Assembly (NCBI GenBank): GCA_027366195.1
Contig: DAHXKW010000166.1
Span: forward strand, 1-13,267
Direction of reading: 5' to 3'
Source: Alphaproteobacteria bacterium
GTDB taxonomy: Bacteria; Pseudomonadota; Alphaproteobacteria; G02398745; G023898745
Length of the DNA: 13,267 bases
Part shown: positions 6,285 to 13,267 of the stretch, one piece after another
How the letters are laid out: every line of letters begins with the position of its first letter
Position numbering within the stretch: position 1 is the stretch's first letter
Notes under the pieces: model-generated
What the model saw: only the letters and a program-made list of their open reading frames with translations
Database searches by the model: none
Told to the model about the DNA's origin: nothing
Translations under genes and position numbers: made by a program

Positions 6285-7319
6285 GTGATTGGTGTTATAA
6301 CCTGTGGCGGGGATTGTCCCGGGTTAAATTCTGTATTGTATGCTCTACATCGTGTTTTTGGTAAAAAAATAGTGGGAATAAAACAGAATGCTATTTGTTC
6401 AGATCGTCCTATATGTGAGGTTTATGATTTATCAATTCTTCCTAGGCATATTATAAATGTTGGTGGTACGATCTTGGGAAGTATTGTTGAGTCTGATTTA
6501 GAAAGGTATGACCCAGAGCGATTAAAAAAATGGCAGTCAGCTTTTAAGCAGTTTATTAAGCAATCAAATATCAAAGAACTTATTGTTGTGGCGGGTGATG
6601 GTGGTATTGGGATTATGCAATCCTTATGTAAAGAGATTGATTTACCTATGATTGCCATTCCTAAAACTATCGATAATGATATTCAAGGGTCAGATTTTTC
6701 TATTGGGTTTCACAGTGTTGTTGAGCACGTTACATGTGAGCTGGAAGCGCTCGCGGTAACAGGAGCGAGCCATAAACGACTTATGATTGCAGAGGTAATG
6801 GGGAGAGATGCTGGATACATAGGTCTTGTATCTGGAATCGCTGTTTTTGCAGATGCTATTTTGATCCCTGAAATTCCTTATAATTTGCAAGAGTTATGTA
6901 GTTTTTTGAAAGAACGTTACCATGAGCAAAATCGGGGTGGGTTGATTGTGGTTTCAGAAGGTGTCCAAACGCCCACTGGAGAATATTCTTATATACAAGG
7001 AAAACGTTATGGAGGGATCAGTGAAGTGTTAGCACATTTGATTGCTGACAGTCTAAATCTTCCTACGCGTTGGACACGTCTTGGTCATTTACAAAGGGGT
7101 GGGACACCAATGGCTTTTGACCGGTTTTTAGCTAATCAAATGGCAAGCAAAGCTAAAGAAGTAATAGAACAAAAAAAATATAACCACATTGTCGTTGTTC
7201 AAAATAATGAGGTGAAAGGTATTCCTATCCCAGAGCCGTTAAGTAGAAAAATAGAATCGGTTACTTATTTTGAAAAAGTTGCTCGGAATTTAGGTATCTT
7301 TTTGGGGGATAGACTCTAA
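6285..7319 (+). CDS. 6-phosphofructokinase
   Basis: Phosphorylates fructose-6-phosphate at C1, the committing step of glycolysis. 344 aa from a GTG; no ribosome binding site is obvious. The family motifs are TCGGDCPGLN (6-15), AGDGGIG (103-109), the catalytic PKTIDNDI (126-133, base D130), EVMGRDAGYIG (170-180) and RLGHLQRGGTP near the C-terminus. Gly106 replaces the Asp of PPi-dependent enzymes, which suggests ATP as donor. Lys127 is the residue otherwise typical of the PPi type, so this is the mixed Gly/Lys class known from ATP-dependent actinobacterial enzymes; the donor is an inference. It forms an operon with gap. The last 30 bp overlap the end of the convergent penicillin-binding protein gene. 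Confidence 0.92.
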   Translation: MIGVITCGGDCPGLNSVLYALHRVFGKKIVGIKQNAICSDRPICEVYDLSILPRHIINVGGTILGSIVESDLERYDPERLKKWQSAFKQFIKQSNIKELIVVAGDGGIGIMQSLCKEIDLPMIAIPKTIDNDIQGSDFSIGFHSVVEHVTCELEALAVTGASHKRLMIAEVMGRDAGYIGLVSGIAVFADAILIPEIPYNLQELCSFLKERYHEQNRGGLIVVSEGVQTPTGEYSYIQGKRYGGISEVLAHLIADSLNLPTRWTRLGHLQRGGTPMAFDRFLANQMASKAKEVIEQKKYNHIVVVQNNEVKGIPIPEPLSRKIESVTYFEKVARNLGIFLGDRL

Positions 7320-9170
7320 AAAGGTTTTGGAAATCAAAGCTGGTAGCATGCTTCCCATGCTTTTAGGGTTCATGTCACTGTTGTTATCATTACCAACCCA
7401 AGCACCGAAGGCAATGTTGGTAAATCCTTTGTTATTTCGTCCTTCTTTTTCTTCACGATAGCCCAAGAACCAGGCATCCTTATTTCCGTTACTTCCTGTT
7501 TTTCCAGATACAGTGCCATCAATATTTGCACGACGTCCTGTTCCTTCTGTAACAACCAGGTTAAGCGCATGACGTAATTCATGGTAAGATTTAGCACTCA
7601 TAACACGTGGTGTTTCATATTTTGTAAAACGATATTTTGGATTGCCATACTTGTCATTAATGGCAAGTATACCGCGTGGATTAGTCAGTCTACCGTGGTT
7701 GGCAAAACAGGCATAAGCAGCTGTGTAGTCTAATAATGTAACAGAACCAGAACCTAGGGCAATTGTTAAGTTATTTGGCATATCGGAGTATATCCCTACT
7801 TTTTCAAGCATTTGTTTGATACGTGGTACACCAACCTCTTCTGCAATACGGATTACAACAGAATTACATGACTTTTTCAAACCCTCATAGTATGATATTT
7901 GTCCTACTGACCTATATTTAAAGTTACTGGGTGACCATGAACCCTTTTCATAAGGGCTATCATTTTCCATATCATTCATAGATTTACCAAGATATTCCAA
8001 AGCGGCCAAATAAATAAATGTTTTTATAGCTGAGCCAGATTGCCGTAGAGCTTGAGTTGCTCTGTTAAATTGGCTAAAGCCATGGGCTCTTCCTCCAACC
8101 ATTGCTTTTACGGCGCCATCAGGTGACATGGCTACAAAAGCAGCTTCTGAAGCCTTAAGTTGTGTGCCATGTTCATCCATGATTTTTTTTACAGCAGCTT
8201 CTGCCGATTTTTGCATATTTAAGTCAAGAGTAGTTATGACTTCTAAGTCTTCTTCCTGATCAACATAAAATTGAATAGAATCACGGATCCAATCTGTGAA
8301 GTAACGTACACCGTAGTCTGGTCCTTTGAAGTCTTTCATTTGTTCTAAACCAACTTGAATTTCATGGGGAGCATTCTTAATAAATCCACTGTCTTGCATT
8401 AGTTTGATAACAGTCTCAGCACGTGCTATTGCGCGTTTGAAAGAGCTGTGAGGTGAAAATTTAGAAGGGGATTTCAGCAAGCCAACAATAATTGCCGATT
8501 CAAATAATGTAAGATTTTTAGCAGACTTGCCAAAATATTTCTGAGCAGCAGCGTCGATACCATAAGTTCCAGAGCCGAAATAAACGCGGTTTAGATATAA
8601 AGTTAGAATTTGGTCTTTAGAAAATTTGCGTTCAAGCTGCAAGGCTAAAAAGAGTTCTTGGATTTTGCGTTTGTAAGTTTGATCATTATGTTTAAACTTT
8701 CCTGTTGCTATTAGGATATTTTTAGCGAGCTGTTGTGTAATTGACGATCCGCCTTGTACAACGCGTCCAGCGCGTCTATTTGCAACAAAAGCTCTAAAAA
8801 CGCTTAAAACGTCTAACCCAAAATGGTGATAAAAGCGCCTGTCTTCAACAGCAATAAGTGCATTTTTTGTATAACTAGGAAGCTCATTTAACTGTCTAAC
8901 ATGGCCGAATAAATCGCCATAAGTTGCAAGCAAATGTCCATTTTGGTCTTTAATAACAATGCTAGGTTGTCTTGTCAAAGAAGTAATTTTACTTATGTCT
9001 GGTACGTCACGTACTAACCATAACAAGATAATTAGCCCACATATTCCAACCCACAAACCAATTAATACAAAGAACTTAATAGTATTTTTTAGAGTTTTCC
9101 TTATAAAGCGAAGGAAGCTGTTATTTTTTTTATGGTGCTTATCATGCCGAAAATGGCGAGGTCTTGGCAA
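7290..9170 (-). CDS. Class A penicillin-binding protein (glycosyltransferase/transpeptidase)
   Basis: Polymerises and cross-links peptidoglycan at the outer face of the inner membrane. 626 aa: a basic cytoplasmic tail (1-30), one membrane anchor (about 31-53), a GT51 glycosyltransferase domain (about 75-245) with catalytic EDRRFYHH (E109), GGSSITQQLAKN (140-151) and RKIQELFLALQLE. The penicillin-binding transpeptidase domain (about 335-610) has SAIK (S380, K383), SCN (434-436) and KTG (557-559). All catalytic motifs are present. The start is unclear: TTG at 9170 is the first usual start codon in a frame that is open back into the tsaD end, and no ribosome binding site precedes it. It lies 58 nt after tsaD on the same strand. 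Subclass (1A versus 1C-like) is not assigned; the short C-terminus resembles compact 1A-family proteins. Confidence 0.92.
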   Translation of the reverse strand: MPRPRHFRHDKHHKKNNSFLRFIRKTLKNTIKFFVLIGLWVGICGLIILLWLVRDVPDISKITSLTRQPSIVIKDQNGHLLATYGDLFGHVRQLNELPSYTKNALIAVEDRRFYHHFGLDVLSVFRAFVANRRAGRVVQGGSSITQQLAKNILIATGKFKHNDQTYKRKIQELFLALQLERKFSKDQILTLYLNRVYFGSGTYGIDAAAQKYFGKSAKNLTLFESAIIVGLLKSPSKFSPHSSFKRAIARAETVIKLMQDSGFIKNAPHEIQVGLEQMKDFKGPDYGVRYFTDWIRDSIQFYVDQEEDLEVITTLDLNMQKSAEAAVKKIMDEHGTQLKASEAAFVAMSPDGAVKAMVGGRAHGFSQFNRATQALRQSGSAIKTFIYLAALEYLGKSMNDMENDSPYEKGSWSPSNFKYRSVGQISYYEGLKKSCNSVVIRIAEEVGVPRIKQMLEKVGIYSDMPNNLTIALGSGSVTLLDYTAAYACFANHGRLTNPRGILAINDKYGNPKYRFTKYETPRVMSAKSYHELRHALNLVVTEGTGRRANIDGTVSGKTGSNGNKDAWFLGYREEKEGRNNKGFTNIAFGAWVGNDNNSDMNPKSMGSMLPALISKTFLESIPQKDT

Positions 9171-9228
9171 AAAGTGTACGAGCTCATCTTGTATCTGAGA
9201 AATATTCTGTGGCTTTTTTAGAGGCTTG

Positions 9229-10224
9229 TCAAAGCATAAGAGAAGTTAAACTCCATCTTGGTGTGGGTAAGATGATACTCGGCTCTATCTTGTGATTAAT
9301 CTGCTCGATACCTACCCATGCGATCATAGCTGCATTATCGGTGCATAATTTAACTGGGGGAACAACTAATTCACATGCATTTTCCATACAGAAATTGTGC
9401 AGTTGTTCTCGAATATATAAATTAGCAGCTACCCCTCCAGCAATAACTATTTTTTTGTGTGGCGCTAGGTTCAGAGCAACAGAGAGGCGATCTGTTAGAA
9501 TTTTAGCAACAGTATGTTGGATAGAGGCGCAAAGATTAGCAATTTGATCTTTAGTGTGACAGTCTTTAGCAACTATGTCCTTGATAGCTGTTTTTAACCC
9601 CGAAAAAGAAAAGTCACAATGAGATTGCTTATAAAAAGGGCAGGGTAAATTGTAAGTAAAAGGATTCCCCGCCTTGGCAACTTTTTCTATAGCAGGTCCG
9701 CCTGGAAACCCAAGATTGAGCATTTTTGCAGTTTTATCGAATACTTCACCACAACTGTCATCTTTTGTTTCTCCAAGCAAACGATATTGCCTGAAATTTT
9801 TAATATCGATGATTTGTGTATGTCCTCCAGATATCAACAACAAAAGGTAAGGAAAATCTATAGAATTGGTAAGTCGCACTGTTAAAGCATGTGCCTCTAA
9901 ATGATGGATGGGGTAGAAAGGTTTATTTAAGGCCAAAGCCAATCCACGACCAAAACTGTAACCTACGTGTAATCCGCCGATAAGCCCGGGCCCTGTTGTT
10001 GTCGCAACAGCATCAATTTTATGTAGTGGGAGATTATTAAATAAGTAAGGTAGACGTTCTATATGTGCCCTTGCTGCCAATTCAGGAACAACACCACCAA
10101 AATCTTTGTGTTCTTGGACTTGGGAATAAATTTCACTATGTTCAATTACAGCCTGATTATTTTCATAAGAAACGATAGCTACGGCTGTTTCATCGCAACT
10201 TGATTCAATACCTAAGACCTTCAT
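9229..10224 (-). CDS. tsaD: tRNA N6-adenosine threonylcarbamoyltransferase
   Basis: Transfers the threonylcarbamoyl group to A37 of ANN-decoding tRNAs (t6A), acting with TsaB, TsaE and TsaC. 331 aa, close to the family norm. The ASKHA-fold motifs are GIESSCDET (5-13), GGVVPELAARAH (43-54), TTGPGLIGGLHVG (76-88) and the metal-binding HLEAH (H108, H112). LLISGGHTQI, GEVFDKTAKMLNLGFPGGP, FSFSGLKTA and AGGVAANLYIR follow. None of the partner genes is in this window. tRNA-Met(CAT) here is one likely substrate class. The ATG lies 27 nt after the stop of the upstream cysteine-rich gene, which suggests co-transcription. Confidence 0.97.
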   Translation of the reverse strand: MKVLGIESSCDETAVAIVSYENNQAVIEHSEIYSQVQEHKDFGGVVPELAARAHIERLPYLFNNLPLHKIDAVATTTGPGLIGGLHVGYSFGRGLALALNKPFYPIHHLEAHALTVRLTNSIDFPYLLLLISGGHTQIIDIKNFRQYRLLGETKDDSCGEVFDKTAKMLNLGFPGGPAIEKVAKAGNPFTYNLPCPFYKQSHCDFSFSGLKTAIKDIVAKDCHTKDQIANLCASIQHTVAKILTDRLSVALNLAPHKKIVIAGGVAANLYIREQLHNFCMENACELVVPPVKLCTDNAAMIAWVGIEQINHKIEPSIILPTPRWSLTSLML

Positions 10225-10251
10225 GTATTATGCTCGATAGATGAGGTGCGA

Positions 10252-10635
10252 TTAGGTGGTGGGCACGTAGAAGAAATCATAAGTAATTTTAGGTTGCCTT
10301 CTTGCATCATATTCTATAACAGCTTGTTGCGCACGTACAGGTCCTGAGTATGATAGGTGCGTTTTATGGTGGATTTTGCTTTTATAGTTTGGCATAAGTT
10401 TAGCAAGTTGCATTTCTAAAGATAAGCTACAACACTGTAATTCTCGCATTTCCGCAACAGTGCATAAATGCTTTTTCTTAATCTGGCAATTGATATTATC
10501 GGCATCAATACAAGAAGATTGGATATCTATGTCTAATAATGGACAGTCGATTAAGTGGCATGTTTTTAAGGATGTGCAAGTTTCTTGATCAGGGTAGACT
10601 GCGGTGCATTTTCGTTTATTTTCTACACAATGCAT
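10252..10635 (-). CDS. Cysteine-rich protein of unknown function
   Basis: I do not recognise this 127-aa protein. It has ten cysteines in its first 69 residues (3, 10, 20, 26, 31, 42, 50, 58, 68, 69) and none after. The second half is basic, with HHKTHLSYSGPVRAQQAVIEY and a C-terminus of YDFFYVPTT. There is no clear signal peptide and no CxxC pair, so a classical zinc ribbon is not evident; metal binding or disulfides are both possible. An in-frame stop lies shortly upstream of the ATG. It is a real gene by length and by its tight placement before tsaD, in a minus-strand series with the 219-aa gene. Confidence 0.6.
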   Translation of the reverse strand: MHCVENKRKCTAVYPDQETCTSLKTCHLIDCPLLDIDIQSSCIDADNINCQIKKKHLCTVAEMRELQCCSLSLEMQLAKLMPNYKSKIHHKTHLSYSGPVRAQQAVIEYDARRQPKITYDFFYVPTT

Positions 10636-10698
10636 TACGGGACTATTTTATAGCATATATATTCATTTTGAATTTATTTTAATTATATTTCAATCTTT

Positions 10699-11358
10699 CT
10701 AAGATGGTGCACTTAATCCTTTTTGTAAAGCTTTTTTATTGTCTTCAATTAGTTTAGATAAAGGAGCTTGTGCTGTATCAAAAGAACAATTGGTAAAATC
10801 ATAAGCGCCACCGTCTAGTACACCAAGGGGTGAAGTTTTGCCATCACTTTGTCTCTTGAAGACTCGATAACTTATACAGAAGGCTGTCAACGAAATTCTA
10901 ACTAATGCATAATTTCCCGTATAGGAAAATACGAAAATGTTTCCCTGAACGGCTAGTGCTTGTGAACTACGGTTTCCCCCTTCTACCTGGTCAACGGTAA
11001 CGAGCTGTATACCAAGGCCGCCAGAATAAGCTGTGCTAAATCCTGCAATTACAGGGTAATTCTCATTTACATTGGCAAAAACAAGTGTGTAAGAGCCATG
11101 TCGTTTTAGGTTAACTCCTGGCCCTGGATCACTCGAAGTTAACGGACTTAGAAAGTCCTGCCCTGTCATTAGCTCATCGTAGAGAATGTGAGTAAAAGCA
11201 TATTCATTTAATTCGCGCGTCAAGCTCTTGGTTGCGCCTTGCCCTTTAATATCAAAAAAAACCCAACGTCGCGGCATGTTCTTCCAGTCTAGGTCAATCA
11301 TGCGTAATTGATCAGGTTCTCCACGAATAGGGGGAAGAGCTATAGAGGTAACTGTCAT
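10699..11358 (-). CDS. Hypothetical protein, beta-rich, 219 aa
   Basis: I do not recognise this family. The N-terminus has PPIRGEPDQLRMIDLDW, then WVFFDIKGQG and a mostly beta-type, Gly/Ser/Asn-containing middle (about 65-165) without low complexity. The C-terminal 25 residues are helical and charged. There is no signal peptide, membrane helix or catalytic signature that I can name. The pattern could suit a structural or phage-derived protein, but no other phage gene is near. It is followed by a 63-nt AT-rich spacer and the cysteine-rich gene, and preceded by carD on the same strand. Confidence 0.6.
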   Translation of the reverse strand: MTVTSIALPPIRGEPDQLRMIDLDWKNMPRRWVFFDIKGQGATKSLTRELNEYAFTHILYDELMTGQDFLSPLTSSDPGPGVNLKRHGSYTLVFANVNENYPVIAGFSTAYSGGLGIQLVTVDQVEGGNRSSQALAVQGNIFVFSYTGNYALVRISLTAFCISYRVFKRQSDGKTSPLGVLDGGAYDFTNCSFDTAQAPLSKLIEDNKKALQKGLSAPS

Positions 11359-11426
11359 AGGCTGAAAATATAACTGATGCTATTGTTAATGTAAGGAGAA
11401 AAAGGTAAATAAAATCTTAAAGATGC

Positions 11427-11942
11427 TTATGCTGCGTCAAGAATGCCGCGTAGATATTGAACGGCATCATCTTCATTAAATCCCTTGATAGCGCCAACTT
11501 CACGAGCAAGACGTGAAAGTGCTTGTTGATAAATTTGCCGTTCACTATATGATTGATCAATGTCATTGCGCTTATAAAGTTCTCGTACAACTTCAGCTAC
11601 AGCAATGGGGTCACCTGAATTGATTTTTGCTTCGTATTCTTGCGCACGTCTGCTCCACATCATGCGACGCACACGAATACGTTGGCGCAGGATATCTTCG
11701 ATACTGTTCATTGTTTTTTCACTGAAGAGTGGGCGTATACCTAATTTTTCTAAATTATTGATGGGTACGCGTAAAATTAATTTTTCTTCCCTTATTTCAA
11801 TGACGACAAACTTAATGGTTTGTCCTTCGAAAGTTTGATCTTCAATAGCAACGATTTTCCCAACACCATGCACGGGATAAACAACGTGTTGATTTGGTTG
11901 GAATTCATGTTTTTCTTGAGGAAGGGCTGCTGCCTGTGTCAT
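11427..11942 (-). CDS. carD: CarD/CdnL-family transcriptional regulator
   Basis: Binds the RNA polymerase beta subunit and stabilises the open promoter complex, chiefly at rRNA and other growth genes. 171 aa. The N-terminal RNA polymerase-interacting domain (about 13-70) has VVYPVHGVGKI and the beta strands to LRVPINNLEKLGIR. The helical DNA-binding C-terminal domain (about 85-165) has RRMMWSRRAQEYE, VVRELYKR, SYSERQIYQQALSRLAREV and a conserved Trp near the DNA minor-groove contact. The length and motifs fit the alphaproteobacterial CdnL type. An agga stretch lies close to the ATG. It lies 52 nt after the VOC gene. Confidence 0.95.
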   Translation of the reverse strand: MTQAAALPQEKHEFQPNQHVVYPVHGVGKIVAIEDQTFEGQTIKFVVIEIREEKLILRVPINNLEKLGIRPLFSEKTMNSIEDILRQRIRVRRMMWSRRAQEYEAKINSGDPIAVAEVVRELYKRNDIDQSYSERQIYQQALSRLAREVGAIKGFNEDDAVQYLRGILDAA

Positions 11943-11973
11943 TTCCTATCCGTATTTTTGTGTTCTTATTCTT

Positions 11974-11979
11974 ATTATA
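11974..11979 (-). promoter_or_regulatory. Consensus -10 hexamer before carD
   Basis: TATAAT on the minus strand, about 32 bp before the carD ATG. No acceptable -35 hexamer is present at 16-18 bp; that stretch is the end of the VOC gene. Confidence 0.35.
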
Positions 11980-11994
11980 GGATACAACAAAAAA

Positions 11995-12369
11995 TTAGCA
12001 TTTTTTATTTTCCTCGCCAATGCAAAAAATGTTTCCCTCAGAATCTTTCATTAACACATAACTTCCCCAAGACTCTTCTTTAGGGGCGCAAACAAATTCG
12101 ACGCCTTTTGCTTTTAGTGTTTCATAAGTTTTCTGGACGCTATCCGTTGAATACATGATATTCATTTGTTTTCCCAAAAGAGGTTTAAATTCATCTTGTG
12201 TGAAAAGTACTAATTCAATTGGAGATCCAGGTTTTGTCAATTCAATCCATCTTTGTCCCCACTCTGGGCAGTCTGCATCAACTTGCACCTGAAAACCCAA
12301 TTTCTCCGTATAGAATTTGAGAGCTCGATCTTGATCAGCAACTGGGATTGAGACACTCTTAATAAACAT
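11995..12369 (-). CDS. VOC-fold protein (glyoxalase/bleomycin-resistance superfamily)
   Basis: 124 aa, one vicinal-oxygen-chelate module pair: SIPVADQDRALKFYTEKLGF (7-26), IELVLF (51-56) and DSEGNIFCIGE (109-119). The superfamily includes lactoylglutathione lyases, dioxygenases and drug-binding proteins. Of the four usual metal ligands only E52 lines up; the other sites are S5, N70 and C116. Canonical glyoxalase chemistry is therefore doubtful and the substrate is unknown. AAGGAG lies 7 nt before the ATG, so the start is secure. It diverges from lnt across a 125-bp gap in which I find no convincing promoter or operator. Confidence 0.8.
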   Translation of the reverse strand: MFIKSVSIPVADQDRALKFYTEKLGFQVQVDADCPEWGQRWIELTKPGSPIELVLFTQDEFKPLLGKQMNIMYSTDSVQKTYETLKAKGVEFVCAPKEESWGSYVLMKDSEGNIFCIGEENKKC

Positions 12370-12494
12370 AAAGTTTCTCCTTAAGCAATTTCACAGCAGC
12401 TTTACATATTTTCAATTGGTAATCAATGGAATCGCCTTTTCAAATTCTTAGTTTTCAGTCATGATAATGGCGTCTTTTGGCTTTATTGTTGTAG

Positions 12495-13267
12495 ATGTAT
12501 TGGCAAAGTTTATTAGCGGGAATGATGGGGGGGGCAGGTTTTAATGCATTTAATACAAATTATGCCAGCTTATATTGGTTTGCACCCTTATTAACTTTAG
12601 GTGGTTTTTTCTTTTTAGGGCAAATTGTTCATCGTACCTACAAACCTCTGCTTTCTAGTTACTGTTTTGGTTTGGCTTATCATACAGTCAGTCTTTTTTG
12701 GATTGGCAGTGCTTTTGATTACACAAGTATCCCGTTTATGAAACCTTTCATAAGCTTAGGATTTGCTAGTGTATTAGGATTGCAGTTTCCTTTAGCATTT
12801 TGGGGGGCGAAATACGGTAACCCTGCGTATTTCACCATTAAATGGGTGATGTTTTTTGCTTTACTAGATTGGGCTAGAACATTGTCTCCCATTTTATTCC
12901 CTTGGAATCCTATGGGATTTATCGCGGGTGATTTCTGTTTATCAATAATACGTTTTATTAGCATCTTTGGTTTATCCTTTTTTATGCTTGTTTTCAGTCA
13001 AATCCTACACATGACTTGGCTATGGCGTATACTGATAGTGGGCCTTGTTTTATTGTTTTCTGTTGATAACTATTTTTATCAACAGATTCCGCCCAAGTTT
13101 ACAAGTTTATACGGTCGTATTATTCAACCTTGTATTGAGCAAAATTTCAAATGGGATCAAAAAAGGTTCCAAGAAAATGTAGAAACTTTTGCAGAATTAT
13201 CCAACAAACCAACTGCTAAAAAACTTGATTTTATTCTATGGCCAGAATCTGCACTGCCAATCCAAAA
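12495..13267 (+). CDS. lnt: Apolipoprotein N-acyltransferase, 5' part (cut by window edge)
   Basis: Adds the third acyl chain to the N-terminal Cys of lipoproteins in the inner membrane. 257 codons are visible and no stop is reached before the edge. The N-terminal hydrophobic hairpins (about 5-200) contain SLLAGMMGGAGFNAF, SLFWIGSAF and the family region LDWARTLSPILFPWNPMG. The nitrilase domain begins with GRIIQPCIEQNFKWD at about 210 and reaches WPESALP, where E251 corresponds to the catalytic Glu of the Glu-Lys-Cys triad; Lys and Cys lie beyond the edge. TAG stands directly before the ATG, so this is the earliest ATG in frame; ATG codons at 12522 and 12525 are alternatives. There is no strong ribosome binding site. 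A run of eight G (12527-12534) spans codons 11-14. Confidence 0.9.
   Translation, partial: MYWQSLLAGMMGGAGFNAFNTNYASLYWFAPLLTLGGFFFLGQIVHRTYKPLLSSYCFGLAYHTVSLFWIGSAFDYTSIPFMKPFISLGFASVLGLQFPLAFWGAKYGNPAYFTIKWVMFFALLDWARTLSPILFPWNPMGFIAGDFCLSIIRFISIFGLSFFMLVFSQILHMTWLWRILIVGLVLLFSVDNYFYQQIPPKFTSLYGRIIQPCIEQNFKWDQKRFQENVETFAELSNKPTAKKLDFILWPESALPIQ
12527..12534 (+). repeat. Eight-G homopolymer in the lnt 5' coding region
   Basis: Eight consecutive G in an AT-rich gene. A change of one base would shift the lnt frame. With seven G, the upstream ATG at 12467 would read into the lnt frame instead. Confidence 0.9.

Noticed and set aside
11820..12083. 87-codon plus-strand frame across carD start and VOC end
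   Set aside because: It is antisense to two recognised genes and has no family features.
12719..12964. 81-codon minus-strand frame
   Set aside because: It lies antisense to the membrane region of lnt, which is clearly coding on the plus strand.

Overview
The window is AT-rich bacterial chromosome. The gene families point to an alphaproteobacterium: the elongator tRNA-Met sequence, a CarD/CdnL regulator, a DsbD with an LNIMPCVLP-type core, and the TsaD and Lnt sequences. A phosphofructokinase gene directly after gap is uncommon in Alphaproteobacteria, and some proteins look shortened. Together these suggest a host-associated, reduced-genome lineage such as Holosporales or a relative. That placement is inference; no marker here settles it.

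Layout. Positions 1-198 hold a short rearrangement. The promoter region, ribosome binding site and first 16 codons of rpsO (ribosomal protein S15) lie on the minus strand, while the rest of rpsO starts at 186 on the plus strand. The two breakpoints are a perfect 13-bp inverted repeat (21-33 and 186-198). Flipping the segment between the arms restores an intact 89-codon S15 gene. Downstream on the plus strand, the rpsO 3' part is followed tightly by a DsbD-type thiol reductase (418), infA (IF-1, 2010) and a TolA/TonB-C-like envelope protein (2234). A convergent pheT (2983-4695, minus) lacks the N-terminal B1/B2 domains of normal PheRS beta.

Next come tRNA-Gln(TTG), tRNA-Met(CAT) and tRNA-Val(GAC) on the plus strand. 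A promoter-like block at 4771-4800 reads plausibly in both directions, toward the tRNAs and toward pheT. The glycolytic pair gap (GAPDH) and pfk (6-phosphofructokinase) starts only 24 nt after tRNA-Val. pfk overlaps tail-to-tail by 30 bp with a bifunctional class A penicillin-binding protein on the minus strand.

The rest of the minus-strand block, in transcription order, is: a VOC-fold protein (12369 to 11995), CarD (11942 to 11427), an unrecognised 219-aa protein, an unrecognised cysteine-rich 127-aa protein, tsaD (t6A modification) and the penicillin-binding protein. The window ends in a divergent plus-strand lnt (apolipoprotein N-acyltransferase), cut by the window edge just after its catalytic Glu motif, with an 8-G run near its start.

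Functionally the region mixes translation genes (rpsO, infA, pheT, tRNAs, tsaD), envelope genes (dsbD, tolA-like, class A PBP, lnt), upper/lower glycolysis (pfk, gap) and one global transcription factor (carD). The strongest unusual signal is the flipped rpsO 5' segment. It is either a real small inversion switching a ribosomal protein gene on or off, or an assembly or amplification artefact; read pairs or long reads across 1-250 would decide.
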